Origin: Acidobacteriaceae bacterium
GTDB lineage: Bacteria > Acidobacteriota > Terriglobia > Terriglobales > Acidobacteriaceae
Assembly (NCBI GenBank): GCA_003134855.1
Contig: PLCS01000007.1
Coordinates: forward strand, 62,001-126,000
Reading direction: 5' to 3'
Length of the DNA: 64,000 bases
Position 1 is the first letter of the stretch, and each line of letters opens with the position of its first letter. Below the pieces are notes generated by a model that was given only the letters and a program-made list of their open reading frames with translations, was not told the origin of the DNA and made no database searches. A program made the position numbers and the translations under genes. Shown piece after piece: positions 56,424-64,000 of the stretch.

Positions 56424-59345
56424 ATGATTCGAATCGAGCGAGCAATTCGTGCAGTCGTATTAGCGGCCATTGTGAGCCTGATGGCAGCGGGCACACTGCC
56501 CCTGATGGCGCAGCAGGCCGCACAGCCAGCGGCAATTACAGCGTCCCAGTTGGCTTCCATTCCTCTCCCCGAGCCCAGCGAGATCGCCCTCCCTTTGCCC
56601 GAAGACCGGGGCGCGGCGGCTCTGGAACAATCGCTCAAGCGCCTCTCCACCACCGCCAGCGTGATGATGATCGTCGCCCATCCGGACGACGAGGACGGCG
56701 CGCTGCTGACCTACCTCTCGCGCGACATGGGCGCGCGGGCGACGCTGCTCACACTGAATCGCGGCGAGGGTGGCCAGAACGCGATGAGCGCCGACGCGGA
56801 CGATGCTCTGGGCCTCCTCCGCACCAACGAACTGCTGCGCGCCGATGAGTTTTACGGCGCAAAGCAGCTCTGGGGCACGGAGGCCGACTTTGGCTTCTCG
56901 AAAACTCAGGAAGAATCCTTTGCCAAATGGGGCCATGAACGCGTGCTCTACGACGCCGTGCTGGCCGTGCGCCGCGAGCGGCCGCAGGTGATCGTCTCCA
57001 CCTTTGTCGGCGGAGTCAGCGACGGCCACGGCCACCACCAGGTCTCCGGCGAGATCGCGCAGGAGGCCTTCAAGGCCGCCGCCGACCCAACTATATTTCC
57101 CGATCAACTGAAAGACGGCCTCCAGCCCTGGCAGCCGCTGGCGGTTTATTCGATGGTCCCCTTTGCGCCCATCACCGAGAAGGGAATCTTCGACTACGCC
57201 ACCGGCAAGTGGGCTCCGGCGCGCTTCAAGAATTACGTGACCGGCGAATGGACCGAGGGCGCGCTTTCGGCGGATGTGACAATCCCGGTGGGCAATCTGG
57301 ACCCGGCGCTGGGCCGCAGCTACGTGCAGATTGCGCGCCAGGGGTGGGGCGAGCAGAAGTCGCAGAACGGCGGAGCGAATCCGGCGCTGAGCGGCCCGGC
57401 GACTACCAGCTATCACCTGTGGGCGGTGGCGCCGCAAGGCGCGGCCAAGCCTGGGACGAGCACAAAGAACGACGACCTCTTTCACAACAGCAAGGTCAAT
57501 ATCGAGACCAGCATTGCCGGACTAACTCGGCCGACGACGGGCAGTCCGCCCGCTTGGCTTGCAGATAGTCTGCGCGAGATCGACGCCGGAATGACAAAGT
57601 TTATAGCAGAGCGGCATGGCCAGACTGGAGTTACGACGGCGTACAAACTGGCGCCGATCTATGGACAGACTCTGAAGCTCTACGAGAAGGTTTTCGATAG
57701 CAATCTGAATGCAGAATCGAAATGGAAATTGCTCTCCGAGTTGGATGAGAAGATCGAGCAGTTTCAGAGTGCATTGAAGGAGTTTCTGGGCCTGGACCTG
57801 ATCGCCTTCACCACCAAGGCAGAAAATCAGCCAAGCTTCGGAGGCAGGGGAAGCTCTGCCGACGAGACCCCACGCAGCGTGACGCCCGGCGAGGAGTTTC
57901 GCGTTCGCGTCCACACCACGCAAGCCAACCTGGAGCCGGGGCTCAGCCGGGTGTGGCTGGACAGCCGAGGCGGCGCCCCCTGGAAGAGTGAGCAGGCCAG
58001 CGACCCCATCGATTCGGCAGCTCCGGCCGCCGACACCATCTTCCGCGTGCGCGTACCCGAAGACGCCCAGCCCACTCAGCCGTACTTCACGCGCCCCTCG
58101 ATCGAGCAGCCGTACTATGACCTGACCCAGCCCGAGTACCGCCTGCGCTCCTTTGCGCCTTACCCACTGGCGGCCTGGGCCGAGTTCACCTTCGACGGTC
58201 TGCCCATCCGCATCGGCCAAGTGGTGCAGACGATGCAGCGTGTTCCCGGCGTGGGCGGCGTTTATGAGCCGCTGGTCGTCACGCCCGCGATCGGCCTCCG
58301 CATCGACCCCGAAGCCCGCATCCTCCCGCTCGACGGCAGCGCACTGCCGGTGCGCGTCACCGTCCATACGCAGGCCGCCGCCGAAGGCACTATCGAGCTG
58401 AAACTGCCCGCCGGATGGCGCTCCGAACCAGCAGAAGCTAAATTTCATTTGGAAAGCGCAGGAGACACCGAACCGATTCTCTTCTCCGTCACGCCGAAGA
58501 ACTCCGAGACAGGCGCATACAAAATCAACGCTATCGTCCACGCAACTTCAAACAGCCAATCACCAACGCTAACTCCGACAACTCCGCTAACCACGCTAAC
58601 TCCGCACGAATACACAACCGGCTGGCAGAACATCGGCTATCCTGGCCTGCGCCCCTACAACCTATACAAACCCGCGCAGTTGAAGACCCGCAAGCTCGAC
58701 GTGAAACTGGCGCCGGGGCTGCGCGTCGGCTACGTAATGGGCACCGGCGACCGGGTTCCGGAGGCCATCGAAGGCCTGGGCGCCGCGCCGCACCTGCTCA
58801 CTTCGGCTGAGCTGGCCTCCGGCGATCTCTCCGCCTGGAATGTGATTGTCATCGGCATTCGCGCCTACTCCGCGCGCCCTGAGCTCGCCGCCGCTCAGCC
58901 GCGGCTCGACGAGTTTGTCCGCCGCGGCGGAACGCTGATTGTCCAGTACCAGAGCGGCAACTTCGCTGCCCCGTTTCCGTTGTCGATGGGACGCATGGCG
59001 GAGCGCGTGGTGGACGAGCAAGCGCCGGTGAAGCTGCTGGAGCCGGCTAACTCCCTGCTGCGCTGGCCGAATGAGATTGGCTCTGCGGATTTCGACGGAT
59101 GGGTCGAGGAGCGCGGCCACTCCTTTCTCGATAGCTGGGATGCGAATTACACGCCGCTCACCGAGACCGCCGACCCCGGCCAATCTCCGCAGCGCGGAGG
59201 CCTGCTGGTGGCGCATCCCAGCAAGGGGACTTACATTTATCTCGCCTATGCACTCTATCGCCAGCTCCCCGAGTTAGTGCCTGGAAGTTATCGCCTGCTG
59301 GCTAACCTGCTCAGCGCGGGCCAGGACAGCGGGCTGCGCCCATAG
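56424..59345 (+). CDS. Large secreted PIG-L (LmbE-like) deacetylase-domain protein
   Basis: This protein is about 973 residues from ATG 56424, with a signal peptide (RAVVLAAIVSLMAAGTLPLMAQ). An N-terminal PIG-L domain has the zinc motif His86-Pro87-Asp88-Asp89-Glu90 (AHPDDED) and the later HGHHQVSGEIAQEAF. PIG-L proteins remove acetyl groups from N-acetylglucosamine conjugates. The remaining ~600 residues have Ig-like and glutamine-amidotransferase-like stretches (NVIVIGIRAYSARPEL, GGTLIVQYQSGNFAAPF) typical of this two-part architecture in acidobacteria and bacteroidetes. Its exact substrate is unknown. Confidence 0.85.
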   Translation: MIRIERAIRAVVLAAIVSLMAAGTLPLMAQQAAQPAAITASQLASIPLPEPSEIALPLPEDRGAAALEQSLKRLSTTASVMMIVAHPDDEDGALLTYLSRDMGARATLLTLNRGEGGQNAMSADADDALGLLRTNELLRADEFYGAKQLWGTEADFGFSKTQEESFAKWGHERVLYDAVLAVRRERPQVIVSTFVGGVSDGHGHHQVSGEIAQEAFKAAADPTIFPDQLKDGLQPWQPLAVYSMVPFAPITEKGIFDYATGKWAPARFKNYVTGEWTEGALSADVTIPVGNLDPALGRSYVQIARQGWGEQKSQNGGANPALSGPATTSYHLWAVAPQGAAKPGTSTKNDDLFHNSKVNIETSIAGLTRPTTGSPPAWLADSLREIDAGMTKFIAERHGQTGVTTAYKLAPIYGQTLKLYEKVFDSNLNAESKWKLLSELDEKIEQFQSALKEFLGLDLIAFTTKAENQPSFGGRGSSADETPRSVTPGEEFRVRVHTTQANLEPGLSRVWLDSRGGAPWKSEQASDPIDSAAPAADTIFRVRVPEDAQPTQPYFTRPSIEQPYYDLTQPEYRLRSFAPYPLAAWAEFTFDGLPIRIGQVVQTMQRVPGVGGVYEPLVVTPAIGLRIDPEARILPLDGSALPVRVTVHTQAAAEGTIELKLPAGWRSEPAEAKFHLESAGDTEPILFSVTPKNSETGAYKINAIVHATSNSQSPTLTPTTPLTTLTPHEYTTGWQNIGYPGLRPYNLYKPAQLKTRKLDVKLAPGLRVGYVMGTGDRVPEAIEGLGAAPHLLTSAELASGDLSAWNVIVIGIRAYSARPELAAAQPRLDEFVRRGGTLIVQYQSGNFAAPFPLSMGRMAERVVDEQAPVKLLEPANSLLRWPNEIGSADFDGWVEERGHSFLDSWDANYTPLTETADPGQSPQRGGLLVAHPSKGTYIYLAYALYRQLPELVPGSYRLLANLLSAGQDSGLRP

Positions 59346-59768
59346 CGCTTAGACCGAATAATTTGGTAATTGCTCCCAGACAGGCGCGGACGAGGACGTC
59401 CGCGCTACAGCCGGCCGGGAGGCCGGCGCTACATTCTGGCCATTAGCAATTCTTGCGTCACGGTACTAGCCGCTTGAAACCAGCCATGCGTTTATCAAAT
59501 CCAGATAACTTTCTATGTTAAAAGAAGGTTAATTTATCGCCCTGCCCGAGGTGTGAATACGGACGATAACTTTGTTAAAAGTGGATGAATTCGTCAAATA
59601 TTCATATTCTTCTGCGAGTCTTGAATACGAAAGCGGTCAGGAAAGCTCAGCTTGCGCGGAATAACATTCCTGGCCGTCGAAGTATGTTCCTAAAACCTGT
59701 TGGGATTCTATCCGCCAAACGAGCGAAGCCATGATTCAAACCGAATTGAAAGGAAAATGAGAGGCCCC
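59346..59768. promoter_or_regulatory. Spacer with two hairpins and paired direct repeats ahead of the porin gene
   Basis: Hairpin GCGCGGACG/CGTCCGCGC (59384-59392, 59397-59405) and GCCGGCC/GGCCGGC (59410-59416, 59421-59427) may terminate the PIG-L gene. GATAACTTT with GTTAAAAG occurs twice, at 59504-59524 and 59565-59581, 61 bases apart. The AT-rich stretch between 59490 and 59610 looks like a regulated promoter region. Confidence 0.55.
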
Positions 59769-61982
59769 ATGAAATTCAAACTCCAGATCGCTGCCGCTGC
59801 AATCCTGGCAGTCAGTTTTGTCGCTTCCTATGGACAAACGAACAACGCCAATCCGCCGGTGAAGAAGCACGTTGCAACCAAAAAGGCTCATACGCCTGAG
59901 CCTGTGGAAGTCAGAAAGCTCAGGGCGCCTGCCGAACCTTCCGTGACAGATCAGATTCAGGAACTGCGCCATGATTTGGAGGGCCAGATCAACGACCTCA
60001 AAACCAATCTGGCCGTGAAGGACGCGCAGTTGCAGCAGGCCCAGCAAGCTGCCGCCGCCGCCCAGTCCGCCGCAGCCAAGGCGCAAGCGGCGGCCGAAGC
60101 CCAGCAACAGGTGGTGACCGACAACGCCGCCGCCGTCAGCACGCTGCAATCCTCCGTGACCGACCTCAAGGGCAATCAGGCCTCGCTGGCCACCACTGTC
60201 TCCGACGCGACGACCCAGATCAAGAAGGACTTCGAGAGCCCCAAAGCGCTGCGTTACAAGGGCATCACCCTGACGCCGGGCGGCTACCTGGCGGGTGAAA
60301 CGGTTTATCGCACCAAGGCTACCGGCGGCGACATTCCCACCGCTTTCAGTGCGATTCCTTACGAGGGCGCGGATGCCTACTCGCTGAGTGAATTCTTTGG
60401 CAGCGCTCGCCAGTCGCGCGCCACTCTGATGGCCGAGGGCAAGACCAACTGGGGCACTCTGCGCGGCTACTACGAGGCTGACTGGCTGGGCACCGGCATC
60501 ACCTCCAACAACAACCAGTCCAACAGCTACGTTCTGCGCCAGCGCGTTCTTTGGGCACAGGCTGAGACCAACAACCATTTGGCCTTCACGGGCGGCCAGT
60601 TGTGGTCGCTGGCCACCGAAGACAAGAAGGGCATCTCGAATCTCTCCGGCGACATCATGACGCCGCAGACCATAGACCCGAACTACGTCGCGGGCTTCGT
60701 GTGGACTCGCCAGTACGGATTCCGTGTGACAAAGACCTTCGAGCATGTCGCTTTCGGCGTGGCGGCTGAGAATCCGCAACTGCTCTACTCGGCCGCGCTG
60801 GCGGGCAGCACGCCCTATGCAATCCTGGGCTCGGCCGGCGCCAACGGCGGCAACTACAACGCCGCCATCAGCGGCTTGAGCGGCCTGTCCACCTACGTGC
60901 AAAGCTACACCGGTGTGAATACTAGGGACAGCGCCGGCAACACGGTCTACGGCTACGTTCGGAATTACAACACCGTCTCCGCCAACAGCAACATCACGAA
61001 CATCTCTTTCAATCAGGCGCCCGACATGATTGTGAAGGCCGCCTTCGATCCGGGCTGGGGACATTATGAGGTCTTGGGTATCGTCGGCTTTGCGCACGAG
61101 ACGGTCTATCCCGGTGTCACGCAGAACTCGGTTAAATACGGTGGCATTGTCGACAACCAAGGCTACGCCGGCGCCGCTCCGGGTACCGCTGTGGTGGCCA
61201 AGTCATCGACTGCCAACTACTATGTCGACGACATCGCTGTGGGCGGCTTTGGCGCCAGCCTCCGCGTTCCAGTCATCAAGGATAAGCTGACCTTCGGCGT
61301 CAAGGGGCTCTACGGACCCGGCATTGGCCGCTACGGCAACACGACTCTCTCTGACGTGACCAACGACTCCAACGGCGAATTGAAGCCGATTCACAACGGC
61401 TCGGGCCTGTTTACCCTTGAAGCCACGCCCACCCCGCGCCTGCTTATCTACCTCAACTATGGCGGCGACTACGCGGCGCGCGCCGACTACGCAACCACGG
61501 CCCTCACGCTATCAGATCCTACGGCCACCTTCTGCCAAACCGGAGTAACGGCCGCCAACGCCTCCACCTTCTGCTCGGCAAAGCCGACAGCGGCGATGTT
61601 CGCCGCCGGCGGCAGCTGGGGTTCGCACTTCACCGCCGCTCCGGCCATCATCCCTATCGGCTACGGATCGCGCTACGCTAGCGTCTCCGCAACCTGCGCT
61701 GCTGTGGCTAACCCCGGTCTCGCCTCCGGCTCGGTGGGATACCAGCCCGCAGGCTCCGGATGCGGAAACAACACCCGCGACGTGCAGGAAGTTACCGCCG
61801 GCTACTGGTATGACATTTACAAAGGCGACCGCGGCCGCCTACGCCAGGGCATCCAGTATGGCTATGCTGTTCGCGAGGGCTGGTCCGGCACCGGCACGGC
61901 GGGCGCTTTGTCCAGTCCTTTGAATGGCGCCAAGGGCATCGACAATATGTTTTGGACCACCTTCCGCTACTACCTTCCGTAA
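59769..61982 (+). CDS. Outer-membrane porin-like beta-barrel with N-terminal coiled coil
   Basis: This protein is about 737 residues from ATG 59769, chosen because the signal peptide KFKLQIAAAAILAVSFVASYGQ starts there; ATG 59757 also has an AAAGGA site. A coiled-coil stalk (EGQINDLKTNLAVKDAQLQQAQQAAAAAQSA region, residues about 60-145) is followed by a long alternating-strand barrel. GGYLAGETVYRTKATGG begins it and MFWTTFRYYLP closes it with the terminal aromatic of an outer-membrane barrel. A rho-independent terminator follows. It is probably a substrate-selective porin, and no specific family was recognised. Confidence 0.75.
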   Translation: MKFKLQIAAAAILAVSFVASYGQTNNANPPVKKHVATKKAHTPEPVEVRKLRAPAEPSVTDQIQELRHDLEGQINDLKTNLAVKDAQLQQAQQAAAAAQSAAAKAQAAAEAQQQVVTDNAAAVSTLQSSVTDLKGNQASLATTVSDATTQIKKDFESPKALRYKGITLTPGGYLAGETVYRTKATGGDIPTAFSAIPYEGADAYSLSEFFGSARQSRATLMAEGKTNWGTLRGYYEADWLGTGITSNNNQSNSYVLRQRVLWAQAETNNHLAFTGGQLWSLATEDKKGISNLSGDIMTPQTIDPNYVAGFVWTRQYGFRVTKTFEHVAFGVAAENPQLLYSAALAGSTPYAILGSAGANGGNYNAAISGLSGLSTYVQSYTGVNTRDSAGNTVYGYVRNYNTVSANSNITNISFNQAPDMIVKAAFDPGWGHYEVLGIVGFAHETVYPGVTQNSVKYGGIVDNQGYAGAAPGTAVVAKSSTANYYVDDIAVGGFGASLRVPVIKDKLTFGVKGLYGPGIGRYGNTTLSDVTNDSNGELKPIHNGSGLFTLEATPTPRLLIYLNYGGDYAARADYATTALTLSDPTATFCQTGVTAANASTFCSAKPTAAMFAAGGSWGSHFTAAPAIIPIGYGSRYASVSATCAAVANPGLASGSVGYQPAGSGCGNNTRDVQEVTAGYWYDIYKGDRGRLRQGIQYGYAVREGWSGTGTAGALSSPLNGAKGIDNMFWTTFRYYLP

Positions 61983-62009
61983 ACCGCCTACCAGCGGCTT
62001 CGGCAGCAG

Positions 62010-62049
62010 CAGAAGAGGCAGCCCCACTCCGGGCTGCCTCTTCTGTTTT
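62010..62049 (+). terminator. Rho-independent terminator after the porin gene
   Basis: Fifteen-base perfect arms (CAGAAGAGGCAGCCC at 62010-62024 and GGGCTGCCTCTTCTG at 62031-62045) with a six-base loop are followed by TTTT (62046-62049). The stem is GC-rich and lies 28 bases after the stop. Confidence 0.9.
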
Positions 62050-62390
62050 CCAACGAAAGTGTACGTATTGCGCTGTTCTTCTAACAGAACGCAACGCATT
62101 GAGCGCGGGCGGCAACTCAGGCTGCCGCCCGCGCTTTTGCATCTCCTCACAATTTCTCAGCCGTTCGGGTCAATCAGATGTGCGCCGCAAGCCCCGCTTT
62201 TGGGAGTTGGGAATCCACCAACCCGCCTCGTTCAAAGATACCGTGCGCACCTACTCTTTCTATCACGATGAGCATACAGCTGCGGGAACAGCATGGCAGA
62301 ATACTGGAAGGGCGTTGGGCCTGATACATTCCCGGGCCGGAGAAGCGGAGACCGGGAGACACTGCTTTCGTTGTTCGGGCAACGCCCGGT
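62050..62390. other. Gene-free spacer after the porin terminator
   Basis: Nothing clearly functional is seen in this 340-base stretch. Short open frames here do not resemble known proteins. Confidence 0.4.
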
Positions 62391-63215
62391 TTGAGAGGAC
62401 GATTGATTCTGCAAGGTAAATATGCATTCTTGTTGCTTTTGCTCACAACGGGCGCGAGCCTGGCTGCGGCGCAGCAGGCCGCTTCGCCAGCCGGTGTGCC
62501 GGCCGCGAATCCGGGCAGGCCCACCGTCTCGACTCCCGCGACACTGACCCCGGTTGGATTCCTGCAATTTGAAAACGGCGGCATGAACGCATGGCATTCG
62601 CCGGAATTCTCAACGCAGTTGAACTTTAACGAGACGATTAAGCTCGCTGTTGCAAGCCGTTTGCAGCTCCTGGCCGTCACTGAACCGGTCGCACGCTCAG
62701 AGGTTGCGGGAAAGTTTGGAACTGAATCTGGCGGGTATGCTCTTGGCGGGCAAGCAGTTCTCCGCTCCGGCGAAGGCGCCAGCCCGACCGTTGCCGCGAG
62801 CTATCTGCACCAGGTCTACGGCGGCGCCGCGGCGGACCTCGACCTGGGCAGTTCAAACGACTCGGTGGTTTTTCTGGCCAGCGCCGACCTGTGTGGATTT
62901 CATTACGACACCAATGCCATGTTCAATCGAATGACGCAGAACGGCGTCAGCCGCCCCCAGTTCGGCCAGACGCTTTCCGTCTCTCACCCGTTGAGCGGGC
63001 CGTTTTCTATCTCCGGTGAACTGTGGCATTTTACCCAGCCCTTTTTGCATGGACGCGCTGTCGGCAATCTCTGGGCGCTGGGATACACGCCACGGCCAAA
63101 TCTGGTTTGGGACGCCGGTTTCCAGCACGGCCTGACCGGAACATCGACACACTGGGAGGCATTCGTTGGCTTTACCTATCTGCTGCCGCACAGGCTTTGG
63201 CGACAAACGAAGTAA
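62391..63215 (+). CDS. Secreted outer-membrane-type protein of unknown function
   Basis: This protein of 274 residues from TTG 62391 has a signal peptide (LILQGKYAFLLLLLTTGASLAAAQ). The mature part alternates polar and aromatic residues like a beta barrel, with WHSPEFSTQLNFNETIKLAVASRLQL, TVAASYLHQVYGGAAADL, and FSISGELWHFTQPFLHGRAV, ending LLPHRLWRQTK. The closest impression is a MetA-pathway phenol-degradation / transporter-like barrel, but this is weak. No ATG matches the hydrophobic start well. rnhB begins 66 bases later. Confidence 0.6.
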   Translation: MRGRLILQGKYAFLLLLLTTGASLAAAQQAASPAGVPAANPGRPTVSTPATLTPVGFLQFENGGMNAWHSPEFSTQLNFNETIKLAVASRLQLLAVTEPVARSEVAGKFGTESGGYALGGQAVLRSGEGASPTVAASYLHQVYGGAAADLDLGSSNDSVVFLASADLCGFHYDTNAMFNRMTQNGVSRPQFGQTLSVSHPLSGPFSISGELWHFTQPFLHGRAVGNLWALGYTPRPNLVWDAGFQHGLTGTSTHWEAFVGFTYLLPHRLWRQTK

Positions 63216-63280
63216 GCTGGCGGAGCGGACGGGACAAGGTTGAGCGCCACCAGAGCAGCCTCGCTTCCTATACTGATAGC

Positions 63281-63904
63281 ATGGTTAACAATCTGCCTTG
63301 CGGATGGACGCTGGAAGAGGCAGCGCGCACACGCGGCGCGCTGCGCATTGCCGGAGTGGACGAGGTGGGCCGCGGACCGCTCTTCGGGCCAGTGGTTGCC
63401 GCCGCAGTGATTCTGGCGCCCGGCTACCGCTTCAATGGCCTGACGGATTCGAAAAAACTCACTGCAAAGAAGCGCACGGAACTCGACGTGGAGATTCGCG
63501 CCAATGCTGTTTGTTGGGCCATCGCCGAGGTGGACGCCGAGACCATCGACCGCATCAACATTCGCCAGGCTTCGTTGCTGGCCATGCGCCTCGCCGTCGG
63601 GCAACTTGCTCTCAGCCCCGACTATCTGCTCATCGACGGCCGCGACACCATCGATTGCGAGTGCCGGCAGCAGGCCGTCATCCAGGGCGACGCAATCAGT
63701 TTTTCTATCGCCGCAGCCAGCGTGCTGGCCAAGGTCTGCCGCGACCGCCTGCTGGTGGAGCTGGACCGCGAGTATCCCGGCTACGGCCTGGCGCAGCACA
63801 AAGGCTACGGCTGCCCCGCGCACCTTGCCGCCCTCGAACGCCTCGGCCCCACCCCGTTGCACCGCAAGAGCTTTCGCCCCGTGGCGCAGGCAACCCCACG
63901 CTGA
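63281..63904 (+). CDS. rnhB: Ribonuclease HII
   Basis: This 207-residue enzyme removes RNA strands and single ribonucleotides from DNA. The catalytic Asp27-Glu28 pair lies in IAGVDEVGRGPLFGPVVAAAVIL. Further acidic residues are seen in LLIDGRDTIDCE and SIAAASVLAKVCRDRLL. ATG 63281 is preferred over a far upstream in-frame ATG at 63023, which lies inside the previous gene. The protein ends KSFRPVAQATPR. Confidence 0.95.
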   Translation: MVNNLPCGWTLEEAARTRGALRIAGVDEVGRGPLFGPVVAAAVILAPGYRFNGLTDSKKLTAKKRTELDVEIRANAVCWAIAEVDAETIDRINIRQASLLAMRLAVGQLALSPDYLLIDGRDTIDCECRQQAVIQGDAISFSIAAASVLAKVCRDRLLVELDREYPGYGLAQHKGYGCPAHLAALERLGPTPLHRKSFRPVAQATPR

Positions 63905-63928
63905 AGCAGAACTTGTTCCCCCTATACG

Positions 63929-63959
63929 CAAGAGGCCCGGCGATTGGCCGGGCCTCTTG
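63929..63959. terminator. Hairpin terminator after rnhB
   Basis: CAAGAGGCCCGG (63929-63940) and CCGGGCCTCTTG (63948-63959) form a perfect 12-base stem with a seven-base loop. No T tract follows, but the position 25 bases after rnhB supports a terminator. It may also serve a convergent gene entering from the right edge. Confidence 0.75.
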
Positions 63960-63980
63960 GTTGCTGAGTTGCAATGAGAA

Positions 63981-64000
63981 CTACTGGGCTGCCGGCGGGG
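63981..64000 (-). CDS. Possible end of a minus-strand gene at the right edge (partial)
   Basis: Read on the minus strand, the edge gives ...PPAAQ followed by a TAG stop (63981-63983). Ala/Pro-rich ends before a terminator are common, but five residues cannot name a protein. Confidence 0.2.

Overview
The window looks like chromosomal DNA of a GC-rich, Gram-negative bacterium of the Acidobacteriota (Terriglobia/Acidobacteriaceae type). This is inferred from gene content and style, because no 16S rRNA or other marker was available. Supporting signs are a B-type succinate dehydrogenase, HAF-repeat and carboxypeptidase-regulatory-like secreted proteins, stand-alone MacB-type permeases, TolC/EmrA genes, many small toxin-antitoxin cassettes, and intergenic spaces packed with short palindromic repeats.

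Layout. 1-4.4 kb: tail of a probable glycoside hydrolase family 3 gene, rdgB, and the sdhCAB operon. 4.4-11.1 kb: HigBA-type and VapBC-type toxin-antitoxin pairs, a TonB-C-terminal secreted protein, dnaK with a HAIR-like operator, a small secreted protein, and a TerC protein. 11.1-12.5 kb: a radical SAM enzyme translationally close to an 84-residue protein. 13.4-16.2 kb: a HAF-repeat secreted protein and a LytS/LytR-type two-component system. 16.3-18.8 kb: an EmrB-type exporter enclosed by long inverted repeats. 18.8-22.4 kb: a tightly overlapped four-gene ABC importer operon that includes an unrecognised membrane protein. 22.4-23.7 kb: a gene-free mosaic of repeats. 23.7-31.5 kb: a secreted Ig-like protein, a SprT-like metalloprotein, a TPR protein, two small genes, and uvrA. 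31.5-43.4 kb: two MacB-type permeases, an AT-hook protein, mfd, a DUF885 peptidase, galU, and a GT-C type membrane glycosyltransferase. 43.5-47.1 kb: a very large GH18-like / NodB deacetylase / GT2 fusion. 47.2-64 kb: a PfkB kinase, ppk1, a zinc ribbon protein, a sigma-like protein, TolC plus EmrA, an APC permease, a PIG-L deacetylase protein, two outer-membrane barrel candidates and rnhB.

How the parts fit. galU, the GT-C gene and the GH18-NodB-GT2 fusion form a plausible envelope-polysaccharide neighbourhood. uvrA, mfd, rdgB and rnhB are scattered genome-maintenance genes. TolC and EmrA lack an adjacent inner-membrane pump, while an EmrB-type MFS pump sits 35 kb away between inverted repeats, which suggests a split tripartite exporter.

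The most distinctive property of the window is its repeat ecology. At least six repeat families occupy the intergenic spaces, and several of them form the 3' ends and stop codons of real genes. One has inserted in frame inside a membrane glycosyltransferase gene. The repeat copies were found by reading the sequence directly. Protein functions rest on motif recognition, with no database search.
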